Numbered from the stretch's first letter, positions 1 through 5,113 are shown. The stretch is 5,259 bases of DNA from an uncultured Collinsella sp. (GCA_900543945.1 UQTN01000129.1:1-5259), one strand, 5' to 3'. Notes: a model not told the origin generated them from the letters alone. Made by a program: numbers and translations.

Positions 1-180
1 GGTTGCTTCGCAAAGTCGTTCAGATGAAAACACCAGACCGCCGCGGGGCACCCTCGACCTACCGGGGATTGCCATGACGTACGTTGGCTGATTTGGTTTG
101 GAATGAGATGTTGACGGTGGCTGATGGGCACAATTGCCCCGGATGCATTTCATGATGCACCTAAATGTCTGCCTTTATCC
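1..180. other. Left-edge stretch without a supportable gene
   Basis: No frame here shows a convincing coding region. Two plus frames are open from the window edge, to TGA stops at 75-77 and 89-91. One minus frame is open from an ATG at 151-153 to the edge. All three give low-complexity, unrecognisable peptides. Two weak hairpins lie downstream of the marR stop. One is GGGCA/TGCCC (126-130 with 135-139); the other is TGCAT/ATGCA (144-148 with 155-159), extended by GG/CC past a bulged base. Neither is followed by a T-run on the minus strand, so I do not call a terminator. Confidence 0.4.
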
Positions 181-657
181 TTATAGATTGTCCAGGTAGT
201 CGTCGGCATCATAGGTAAGGCTGTAGGCTTTATTCAGGATGCGCACGAGCTCCTGGGCATCGTGCTCGCCGAGCGCTGAGAGTTGTTTCGAGAGCGATGC
301 CACACTCTCGGCATTTTTTTTCGCCGCGAAATCACGGCCTTCCTCGGTAATGCTCACCAGCACACGCCGACGATCGTTTGGATCGGTCCTGCGCTGAACG
401 TAACCCTTGCTCTCGAGTGAATCCAAGATATGCGACATGCGCGCACGGGAGAATTTCAGCTTCTTGGCAATCTCGGAGGGAATGACATCACCGTCAATAC
501 CCGATAGATACTGTAAAACCGGTGCCTCGCCCACACTGGCGCCGCCGGCAGCACTCAAGGATCCCTTGGCAAGGGAACGTGAGTACACAATCAGTTTTCG
601 AGCGACGTCATCGTAATCCACTGGGGATATTGTCCTTTGCAACTCTAGAAGGGCCAT
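181..657 (-). CDS. MarR-family winged-helix transcriptional regulator
   Basis: This is a 158-residue protein, the usual size for a MarR repressor. After an N-terminal helix (about residues 14-32) comes a winged helix-turn-helix. The HTH spans roughly residues 58-86 (IPSEIAKKLKFSRARMSHIL, then a helix ending LESKGYVQRR). The wing carries the family signature DPNDRRRVLVSITEEG (about 92-107). The C-terminal helix (110-150) would complete the dimer interface, and the protein ends in an acidic tail. Family members bind palindromic operators as dimers and often repress themselves; the ligand cannot be inferred. The ATG at 655-657 is the only ATG that keeps the full N-terminus, and an in-frame TAA lies just upstream. 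It has no strong Shine-Dalgarno, so translation may be weak or leaderless-like. The gene lies 68 bp downstream of a membrane-protein gene on the same strand, with its own candidate promoter and operator in the gap. Confidence 0.93.
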   Translation of the reverse strand: MALLELQRTISPVDYDDVARKLIVYSRSLAKGSLSAAGGASVGEAPVLQYLSGIDGDVIPSEIAKKLKFSRARMSHILDSLESKGYVQRRTDPNDRRRVLVSITEEGRDFAAKKNAESVASLSKQLSALGEHDAQELVRILNKAYSLTYDADDYLDNL

Positions 658-681
658 AAAACCGTCATTTGCCGTACATTA

Positions 682-700
682 GTTAACATTCGCAACAATT
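682..700 (-). promoter_or_regulatory. Candidate operator upstream of marR (shared 19-bp motif)
   Basis: On the minus strand this reads AATTGTTGCGAATGTTAAC, an imperfect GTTGC-N5-GYAAC-type palindrome. Two close matches sit in the PTS control region at 4098-4116 and 4126-4144. The core agrees at 12 of 15 positions with each of them. It lies 25 bp upstream of the marR start, just past a possible -10 box, where a bound repressor would block transcription. The simplest reading is autoregulation by the MarR protein. Which protein binds is inferred, not shown. Confidence 0.5.
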
Positions 701-728
701 ATTTATGATACCCCAACGCGGAAGTCTA
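700..728 (-). promoter_or_regulatory. Possible marR promoter
   Basis: On the minus strand TAGACT (723-728) and TAAATA (700-705) are separated by 17 bp. They match the -35 and -10 consensus only moderately. Initiation would fall near 693, inside the candidate operator at 682-700. The -35 box overlaps the stop codon of the upstream membrane-protein gene. Both the poor -10 match and the AT-richness of the gap make this a weak call. Confidence 0.3.
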
Positions 729-1052
729 TTGCTCGTCCTTCTTGCGTCGCATAAGCTCCTCAACGTCGACACCAGCGGCCTCGAGCATGCGCTCGACATT
801 CTTTTTGGCGTTGGTCGTGCCAACCTTAAGCACGATCGAAAGCGGAGTGCCCACCACCAGGCACACGATGCCCACGGGGACACCCCAGCCGGGGCCTCCC
901 TGCATACCCCACATCCCCATCAAAAAGCCAATCGCCACGAGCGAATAGCCCAGGCGCAGCCAAACGTTGAGCCGCTGAATAGCATCGGTCTGCATCTTTG
1001 CCTCGCGGATCAAGTCGTCGCGCGAAAGGTCGTGTCCGTGTTTCTCGTGCAT
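726..1052 (-). CDS. Small two-helix membrane protein, function unknown
   Basis: This is a 108-residue protein I do not recognise. The N-terminus is His-rich and charged (MHEKHGHDLSRDD), followed by an amphipathic segment (about 12-30). Two hydrophobic spans follow: TM1 about 31-51, rich in Gly and Met (IGFLMGMWGM), and TM2 about 56-77. Between them is a short Gly/Pro turn (QGGPGWG). The C-terminal tail is a charged helix (about 80-108) ending RRKKDEQ. Positive residues flank TM1 and TM2, so both termini are probably cytoplasmic. The start at 1050-1052 is chosen because AGGAGG (1058-1063) lies 5 nt upstream of it. The longer frame from 1094 has no ribosome site and would read through this one. 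The gene precedes marR on the same strand and may be co-transcribed with it. The N-terminal histidines might bind metal, but this is a guess. Confidence 0.75.
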   Translation of the reverse strand: MHEKHGHDLSRDDLIREAKMQTDAIQRLNVWLRLGYSLVAIGFLMGMWGMQGGPGWGVPVGIVCLVVGTPLSIVLKVGTTNAKKNVERMLEAAGVDVEELMRRKKDEQ

Positions 1053-1057
1053 ATGGT

Positions 1058-1063
1058 CCTCCT
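1058..1063 (-). promoter_or_regulatory. Strong Shine-Dalgarno fixing the membrane-protein start
   Basis: The minus strand reads AGGAGG, then ACCAT, then ATG (1050-1052). The 5-nt spacing is ideal. It sets the start 14 codons inside the longest open frame. Confidence 0.8.
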
Positions 1064-1195
1064 CGTGCAAAGTGTGCATCATGCGCAAGTCCATCGTTTA
1101 TCGAATACGTCATCTTTCAAGAGCAATATAGCGGGTGTCGTGTAGGCGATGGAGGTCGCTGGCCATATTGCCCTTGAAGGGCGGCGTAAAATCAG

Positions 1196-1225
1196 AAGGC
1201 CGTGCGGTTGAGGCCGCACGGCCTT
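1196..1225 (-). terminator. Rho-independent terminator of the PTS operon
   Basis: The 12-bp stem AAGGCCGTGCGG/CCGCACGGCCTT (1196-1207 with 1214-1225) is perfect and has a 6-nt loop. On the minus strand it is followed by CTGATTTTACG, a short T-run. It lies 22 bp past the IID stop codon, as expected for the end of the four-gene PTS operon. Confidence 0.88.
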
Positions 1226-1247
1226 GCAGGGGGTCAAAGGATGATGA

Positions 1248-2075
1248 CTAGTAGCTCAGCGCCGGATCGAAGAAGCCAATGAGAACGCCCACAAATGCGA
1301 TCACAACGAGGATCAGCATCATGACGATGGGGTTGACCTTCTTCTTGGTCATCATGTACCAGCAGAAGATGATGAAGATCATGGGCAGCAGGTGCGGATA
1401 GATTCCGTCGAGCGTGTCCTGGAACTTGCCGCCACCGGGCAGCACCAGGTTGGGGCTGCAGGTGATGGAGACCCAGGTAGCACCGACTGCACCGATGACC
1501 ATGGTACCGACCATCACGATGGAATCGCGAAGAGCCTTTGCCTTGGGGCCGACCAGTGCCTCGACCGCCTTGCCGCCGAGCTCATAGCCCTGGTTGTAGG
1601 CAAAGCGCATGCCAAGGAACATGAGCAGGTTCCACACGACAATATAGAAGATAGCGCCGAGCGGGGAGCCGCCGGTAGAAAGACCGAGGGCGATACCGAG
1701 CAGGATCGGGATCAGGGTGCCGACGATCAGCGAGTCGCCAAGGCCGGCGAGCGGGCCCATGAGACCGGCGCGGATGCCGTTGATGGCGTCGTCATCGATG
1801 GCCTCGCCGTTTGCGCGAGCTTCCTCGAGGCCGGCGGTGACGCCGACAATCATGGTGCCGATCTGCGGCTCGGTGTTGAAGAACGCGGAGTAGGTCTGGA
1901 GGGCCTGCTTCTGCTCCTCGGGCGTGTCGTAGAGCTCCTCGACGATCGGAAGCATGGCGCACAGGTAACCGAAGGTCTGCATGTGCTCTTGCGAGAAGCA
2001 AGTCAGGTTGCCATAGGACCAGTTGCGGAACGACTTGGCAAGCGTTTTCTTAGAGAGTTTCTTCTTCTCTGCCAT
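1248..2075 (-). CDS. PTS mannose-family transporter, EIID component
   Basis: This is a 275-residue integral membrane subunit that forms, with EIIC, the sugar-translocating part of a mannose/fructose/sorbose-family PTS. The N-terminal half carries family hallmarks. A basic amphipathic start (SKKTLAKSFRNW) leads into a segment around residues 30-50 (QTFGYLCAMLPIVEELY). Then come NTEPQIGTMIVGVTAGLEE (about 67-85) and IRAGLMGPLAGLGDSL (about 101-116), the typical EIID signature. Hydrophobic spans follow at about 116-135, 140-157, 185-207, 228-243 and 249-270, ending GFFDPALSY. Length is normal for the family. The ATG overlaps the EIIC stop (TAATG), and AGGAGG (2083-2088) lies 7 nt upstream inside the EIIC coding sequence, so translation is coupled. 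It is the last gene of the operon, before the terminator at 1196-1225. Substrate is not determinable from the sequence. Confidence 0.96.
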   Translation of the reverse strand: MAEKKKLSKKTLAKSFRNWSYGNLTCFSQEHMQTFGYLCAMLPIVEELYDTPEEQKQALQTYSAFFNTEPQIGTMIVGVTAGLEEARANGEAIDDDAINGIRAGLMGPLAGLGDSLIVGTLIPILLGIALGLSTGGSPLGAIFYIVVWNLLMFLGMRFAYNQGYELGGKAVEALVGPKAKALRDSIVMVGTMVIGAVGATWVSITCSPNLVLPGGGKFQDTLDGIYPHLLPMIFIIFCWYMMTKKKVNPIVMMLILVVIAFVGVLIGFFDPALSY

Positions 2076-2932
2076 TAGATGTCCTCCTCTTCCTCATCAT
2101 CGGAGCCCGAGGCGATAGCCGCCTTGGGAGCGTTTGCGAGGTCGATCTTGAGCGAAGCGATCTCATAGTTGATCAGGGCGAAGAAGCAGCCGATGCCGGC
2201 AGCGGCAATCAGGTTGCATCCCATGACAGCGGACAGGGTGAAGCCGAAGAAGAACGTGAGAAAGTCCGTCGGCTTGGAGATGACCTGCTTGAGCAGGATG
2301 GCGATACCGACGGTAGGCAGCAGCGAGCCGACGGTAAACAGTGTCTTCATCGCAATGCCGTCCATGGGCATGTAGGTCTTCATGAGGTCGACCATGGCGG
2401 TGCCGCCCATGGTGATGATGAACGTCGGGAGGAACGAGCAGACGATGTGACCGATCCAAGGCAGAACGTTGTTGACCAGGTAGAGCTTGTGGAGATCGCC
2501 CTTCTCGAGCCACTTCCAGCCCATGCCCTGCCACACCAGGTTGATGGTGGCGGTGCCATAGAAGAGCACAGTGCCGAGCGTGCCGACGGCGGCACCGAGG
2601 GATGCGGCCATGCCGGCAGCCTCAGCGGAGGCGGGATCGATGCCCGAGTTCTTGATGGCGAGGATCGCCAGCGGGATACCGATATAGGACACGGCGCGGA
2701 CGTCGGCGGAGACGGTTCCGCCGGGGGTCACGAGAGCGATGTAGACAACCTGGATGGCAGCGCCGACGAGGATGCCCGTCTGCATATCGCCCATGATGAT
2801 GCCGACGATGAGGCCGGCGACCAGAGGACGACCCAGAGTGTAGTTGCCGATCGTCGTGCCACCCATGCCAGGCAGTGATGCCAGGCAGGCGAACAGGCCG
2901 AACAGCGCGGCTTGGAATGCATTGATTGCCAT
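2075..2932 (-). CDS. PTS mannose-family transporter, EIIC component
   Basis: This is a 285-residue polytopic membrane subunit. It starts with a hydrophobic helix (FQAALFGLFACLASLPGM), followed by TTIGNYTLGRPLVAGLIVG and the EIIC hallmark GDMQTGILVGAAIQVVYIAL (about 48-67), which helps line the sugar path in this family. Next is a Gly/Pro loop, TPGGTVSADVRAV. Several further hydrophobic spans follow up to about residue 260. The tail is unusual: it ends in a strongly acidic run (SGSDDEEEEDI) whose codons also carry the ribosome site for EIID. The start at 2930-2932 is backed by AAAGGGG (2938-2944) 5 nt upstream. It lies 72 bp downstream of EIIB, with a hairpin in the gap, and overlaps EIID by 1 base. 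Confidence 0.96.
   Translation of the reverse strand: MAINAFQAALFGLFACLASLPGMGGTTIGNYTLGRPLVAGLIVGIIMGDMQTGILVGAAIQVVYIALVTPGGTVSADVRAVSYIGIPLAILAIKNSGIDPASAEAAGMAASLGAAVGTLGTVLFYGTATINLVWQGMGWKWLEKGDLHKLYLVNNVLPWIGHIVCSFLPTFIITMGGTAMVDLMKTYMPMDGIAMKTLFTVGSLLPTVGIAILLKQVISKPTDFLTFFFGFTLSAVMGCNLIAAAGIGCFFALINYEIASLKIDLANAPKAAIASGSDDEEEEDI
2083..2088 (-). promoter_or_regulatory. EIID ribosome binding site inside the EIIC tail codons
   Basis: The minus strand reads GAAGAGGAGGACATCTAATG. The Glu/Asp codons at the end of EIIC form AGGAGG, 7 nt before the EIID ATG, which shares its A with the EIIC TAA. This gives tight translational coupling and a balanced EIIC/EIID ratio. Confidence 0.8.
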
Positions 2933-2954
2933 GCTTTCCCCTTTCTTTATTCCT

Positions 2955-2976
2955 CAGCCCCTTTCACCAAGGGCTG
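2955..2976 (-). other. Intercistronic hairpin between EIIB and EIIC genes
   Basis: The mRNA can fold CAGCCC with GGGCTG (6 perfect pairs, 2955-2960 with 2971-2976), extended by U-G and U-A pairs around a 6-nt loop. There is no following U-run, so it is not a terminator. It may protect or divide the transcript, or it may have no role. Confidence 0.4.
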
Positions 2977-3004
2977 TAGATACCAAAATGCGGCTGGCGC
3001 CTAA

Positions 3005-3493
3005 CTAGAAGCCAAACTGACCGCGGAACTTGGGCCACTCACCGATGGACTTCTCCTTGATAAGGGCGAACTCGACCGTGTAGCCGGCGTTGGTGAGATC
3101 CTCGAGCGCCTGGGCCTCTTCCTGCGTGATCGACTGGTTGTTGCCGAGCTTGGTGGTGCCGGGACGATCGTTGCAGGGACCGACGATGATGCGGTCCATG
3201 CCGGGCTTAAAGCCAAAATCGACGAGAAGTTCCTTCATGTCGAGCGGGTTCTTGGTGATCAGGAAGTACTTGGTGTCGGACTTGAGAACCTTCTCGGAGA
3301 CCTCCTTGAAGTGCTCCTTGGTCCACACGAACGTCTTCTTGCCCGAGGCACTCTTGTAGGCCTCCTTGAGCACGGGGTTGGACGCTGCAGCGTCGTTGAC
3401 GGCGATAAGACCGTCGCAGGGATACTCGAGGGCCCAACGGGTAACGGTCTGTCCATGGATCATACGGTCGTCAATACGGATGAACGAAATCAT
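3005..3493 (-). CDS. PTS mannose-family transporter, EIIB component
   Basis: This is a 162-residue cytoplasmic phosphotransfer subunit. The N-terminus, ISFIRIDDRMIHGQTVTRW, is the family active-site motif; His13 is the residue phosphorylated by EIIA. The protein keeps the EIIB-Man pattern throughout: a VND element near 32, SEKVLKSDTKYFLITKNP in the middle, then IIVGPCNDRPGTTKLGNN (about 107-124). The helix SITQEEAQALEDLTNAGYTVEFALI follows, given here in family order. The C-terminus is a little unusual, ending in an aromatic and basic segment, GEWPKFRGQFGF. I place the start at 3491-3493, not at the upstream ATG (3512-3514), because AGGGGAG (3499-3505) lies 5 nt upstream and the family motif begins right after Met. 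It is 83 bp downstream of EIIA. The sugar is not identifiable. Confidence 0.95.
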   Translation of the reverse strand: MISFIRIDDRMIHGQTVTRWALEYPCDGLIAVNDAAASNPVLKEAYKSASGKKTFVWTKEHFKEVSEKVLKSDTKYFLITKNPLDMKELLVDFGFKPGMDRIIVGPCNDRPGTTKLGNNQSITQEEAQALEDLTNAGYTVEFALIKEKSIGEWPKFRGQFGF

Positions 3494-3498
3494 GCGTT

Positions 3499-3505
3499 CT
3501 CCCCT
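3499..3505 (-). promoter_or_regulatory. Shine-Dalgarno fixing the EIIB start
   Basis: AGGGGAG lies 5 nt before the ATG at 3491-3493. It excludes the seven extra residues of the longer open frame, which begins 21 bases upstream. Confidence 0.75.
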
Positions 3506-3576
3506 TTCCTTCATGAGGCCCGCGGTCGCGGCCCCTTCTTCCTAACGTTTGCAGCTAGATGAAACCTTGGTGCGGC

Positions 3577-4011
3577 CTAGATGTCGTCGTCCTCGTCGTC
3601 GGCGTCATCGGTCGGGACCACAAGCTCGGACATACCGTTCTTGCCCTCCTGCAGCATCATCTGCTTGAGAGAATCCAGGTCCATGGTGGCAAGCCCCATC
3701 ATGGCGGTCATAGCCATGGGCAGATTCATACCGCCGAAGGCAATGGTGTGGGCGAGCAAGCCCTTCTCGGCCATCGTGTTCATAGCATTGGTGAGCGGCG
3801 ATCCGCCCAGGATGTCACCGAGCAGGACAACCTCGTCATCGGCGGTAACGGGAGCGACCATCGCCTTGACGTTCTCGACATATTCGTCAGCGCCCATGCC
3901 GTCCACGAGACTCGTCGACAAGATGTTCGGGGCGTCATTGCCGAGCATCTTGAGGACACTGTGCAGTCCGGGAGCGAGCGTTCCGTGACTGACCATTACC
4001 AGATACCGCAT
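3577..4011 (-). CDS. PTS mannose-family transporter, EIIA component
   Basis: This is a 144-residue cytoplasmic phosphocarrier, the first gene of the operon. The N-terminus, MRYLVMVSHGTLAPGLHSVL, is the classic EIIA-Man start; His9 in VSHG is the residue phosphorylated by HPr. VVLLGDILGGSPLTNAM in the middle matches the conserved GD-x-x-GGSP loop beside the active site. IAFGGMNLPMAMTAM and a C-terminal helix (DLDSLKQMMLQEGKNGM) complete the fold. EIIA and EIIB are separate polypeptides, unlike the fused IIAB of some species. The protein ends in a very acidic tail (PTDDADDEDDDI), similar to the EIIC tail. The start at 4009-4011 is chosen because GAGGAGA (4016-4022) precedes it and the family motif follows at once; the longer frame to 4083 adds a non-homologous basic stretch. 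It is divergent from the GntR gene. Confidence 0.95.
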   Translation of the reverse strand: MRYLVMVSHGTLAPGLHSVLKMLGNDAPNILSTSLVDGMGADEYVENVKAMVAPVTADDEVVLLGDILGGSPLTNAMNTMAEKGLLAHTIAFGGMNLPMAMTAMMGLATMDLDSLKQMMLQEGKNGMSELVVPTDDADDEDDDI

Positions 4012-4015
4012 GCGG

Positions 4016-4022
4016 TCTCCTC
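4016..4022 (-). promoter_or_regulatory. Shine-Dalgarno fixing the EIIA start
   Basis: GAGGAGA lies 4 nt before the ATG at 4009-4011. In the mRNA it falls in the loop between GGUC and GACC (4014-4017 with 4025-4028), so a small 4-bp hairpin would present rather than hide it. Confidence 0.7.
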
Positions 4023-4097
4023 TCGACCTGCCGTGTGTCGCACGGCTTTGCTTTTTGCCGAGATTATTGTTGCACCGGGGCATGTTCGGTACAAGAA

Positions 4098-4116
4098 AAT
4101 AGTTGCGAACGGCAAC
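4098..4116 (+). promoter_or_regulatory. Candidate operator 1 of PTS promoter (shared motif)
   Basis: The sequence reads AATAGTTGCGAACGGCAAC. With the next four bases it forms a perfect 9-bp inverted repeat, AATAGTTGC/GCAACTATT, around GAACG (4098-4120). It matches the site upstream of marR at 12 of 15 core positions. It is the most symmetric of the three copies, typical of a dimeric repressor site. Confidence 0.55.
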
Positions 4117-4125
4117 TATTCATCG

Positions 4126-4144
4126 GTTAACGGTAGCAACTATT
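4126..4144 (-). promoter_or_regulatory. Candidate operator 2 of PTS promoter (shared motif)
   Basis: The minus strand reads AATAGTTGCTACCGTTAAC, less symmetric than copy 1. The core agrees with the marR-upstream site at 12 of 15 positions, including the whole GTTGC and GTTAAC ends. The GCAACTATT half repeats directly at 4112-4120 and 4136-4144, 24 bp apart, a little over two helical turns. Both copies lie between the AT tract and the EIIA gene. Confidence 0.5.
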
Positions 4145-4211
4145 TTTGTGCCTAAATTATTTTTTCTTCCAATTATTTTTAAAATAGCAGGTAGATTGCC
4201 TGGTAAATGTT

Positions 4212-4238
4212 TTATGTTCCTTATGTACCATACATACC
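4212..4238. promoter_or_regulatory. Candidate GntR-type operator cluster
   Basis: Two tandem 9-mers, TTATGTTCC (4212-4220) and TTATGTACC (4221-4229), differ at one base. The second overlaps a perfect inverted repeat, TATGTA-CCA-TACATA (4222-4236). Regulators of the HutC/UTRA branch of GntR commonly bind AT-rich palindromes with GTA/TAC halves, so this is the likeliest site for the divergent GntR protein. It lies about 85-105 bp upstream of that gene. The assignment is inferred. Confidence 0.45.
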
Positions 4239-4308
4239 GACAAGAATCGGGCCTGACATCACCGGTTTGTCCCGCAGTGTCAGACCATGTCACGTATGCT
4301 CACGACAT

Positions 4309-4314
4309 GGAGGT
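4309..4314 (+). promoter_or_regulatory. Shine-Dalgarno fixing the GntR start
   Basis: GGAGGT lies 5 nt before the ATG at 4320-4322. The earlier in-frame ATGs at 4287 and 4296 lack such a site. Confidence 0.8.
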
Positions 4315-4319
4315 ACCCC

Positions 4320-5102
4320 ATGGACATGATCTCGTTTCTCGCCTCCGAACCCTTCGATCGCAGCGGTGATACGCCGCTCTATGTCCAACTTAAACATCGA
4401 ATCGCCCTGCTTATCGCCAGCCAGGCGTTCGACACCAAGACGCCGCTGCCACGCGAGCTCGAAATCTGTGAGCGGCTGGAGTTATCGCGCGCGACCGTGC
4501 GCCGTTGCTTCCAAGATCTCGTCATCGAGGGGCGCGTGGTGCGCAAACGCGGGCAGGGCACGTTCATCAAGCCCCAAACCTCAGCGCCCGGCATCGACCT
4601 GGCCCTGAATTTCAGCGCGCGGATGCGCGAAGCGGGACGGGTTCCGAGCTCACAGATTCTCGCCTTTTCAAGCATACCGGCCGTCCGCGGCATCGCCTCC
4701 GGGCTCAAAGTGCCCGAAGGGACACCCGTCTGGGAGATTCGCCGCCTGCGTCTCGCCAACGACAAACCCATGGAGCTCAACTACGTCTATATCCCCGTGT
4801 CACTTTGCCCCGAGCTCACACGCAAAGACGTGGATGGCTCGCTCTACGCCTACATCGCGGAAAAGACCGGCATCCTGCCCGCAAGCGTCGATGCCGTCTA
4901 CGAGACGGTCAACCTCGACAAGCATGAGGCGCGCCTTTTGGGACAGAACACCGGTAAGGCGGCGATGCGCATCGTGCGTTCGACTTACGACAAGACGGGA
5001 ACCCCGTTCGAGGTAGGCGTGCTCATCAGCTGCGACGGTCAGGCAAAGTTGCACGTGCACATCGCCGCCGACAAAACAACCTTCACCGCCACAGCCCAAT
5101 AA
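4320..5102 (+). CDS. GntR-family regulator, HutC type, with UTRA ligand domain
   Basis: This is a 260-residue regulator. Residues about 16-86 form the GntR winged HTH: DTPLYVQLKHRIALLI, then LPRELEICERLELSRATVRR (recognition helix) and CFQDLVIEGRVVRKRGQGTF, ending in the typical wing G-x-G-T-F. A linker (about 87-104) leads to a UTRA effector domain (about 105-250). That domain includes VPEGTPVWEIRRLRLANDKP, the family core MELNYVYIPVSLCPEL, and the tract LYAYIAEKTGILPASVDAVYETV. UTRA domains sense small molecules, often sugar phosphates, so control of the divergent mannose-type PTS is the natural inference. The start at 4320 follows GGAGGT by 5 nt. It removes 11 unconserved residues from the longer open frame. 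The gene ends at a strong hairpin terminator. The effector is unknown. Confidence 0.95.
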   Translation: MDMISFLASEPFDRSGDTPLYVQLKHRIALLIASQAFDTKTPLPRELEICERLELSRATVRRCFQDLVIEGRVVRKRGQGTFIKPQTSAPGIDLALNFSARMREAGRVPSSQILAFSSIPAVRGIASGLKVPEGTPVWEIRRLRLANDKPMELNYVYIPVSLCPELTRKDVDGSLYAYIAEKTGILPASVDAVYETVNLDKHEARLLGQNTGKAAMRIVRSTYDKTGTPFEVGVLISCDGQAKLHVHIAADKTTFTATAQ

Positions 5103-5113
5103 ATCCAAAACGC

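Larger units (their letters stand above)
4012..4319. promoter_or_regulatory. Divergent control region between PTS operon and gntR gene
   Basis: This is a 308-bp gene-free stretch. The part from about 4090 to 4240 is clearly AT-rich compared with the flanking genes. From the PTS side it holds the EIIA ribosome site (4016-4022) and two hairpin-forming segments in the EIIA leader (4014-4028 and 4030-4046). Next come two copies of the 19-bp motif shared with the marR promoter (4098-4116 and 4126-4144), a poly-T/A tract (4141-4186), and a repeat cluster near the gntR gene (4212-4238). Promoters for both directions should lie here. The AT-richness gives several weak -10-like boxes, for example TAAAAT at 4180-4185 on the plus strand. 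None has a good -35 at proper spacing, so I call no exact promoter. Confidence 0.7.

Noticed and set aside
3..13. TTGC-N3-GCAA near the left edge as a fourth copy of the shared operator
   Set aside because: Spacing differs from the GTTGC-N5-GYAAC sites, and flanking AATW is missing.
1..153. Minus-strand frame from ATG 151-153 to the window edge
   Set aside because: 51 codons open but the peptide is Ser/Pro/Arg-rich without family features, and the ribosome site is weak.
705..1145. 146-codon plus-strand open frame antisense to the small membrane protein
   Set aside because: No ribosome site and a composition typical of antisense frames; the minus-strand frame has AGGAGG and sensible membrane topology.
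1392..2078. 228-codon plus-strand open frame antisense to EIID
   Set aside because: It is a shadow of the GC-rich EIID gene; the peptide is Asp/Gly/His-rich, has no recognisable family, and the EIID frame shows clear family motifs.
4030..4056. Plus-strand terminator (GCCGTG/CACGGC followed by TTTGCTTTTTG)
   Set aside because: No plus-strand gene lies upstream for it to end; the stem is only 6 bp. Treated as a leader hairpin of the minus-strand EIIA mRNA, though an antisense stop cannot be excluded.
4090..4240. AT-rich island as a sign of horizontal transfer
   Set aside because: It coincides exactly with a divergent promoter region, which is normally AT-rich in GC-rich genomes; flanking genes look native.
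4379..4780. Minus-strand open frame over the GntR HTH region
   Set aside because: Arg/Ser-rich antisense shadow of a strongly supported GntR gene.
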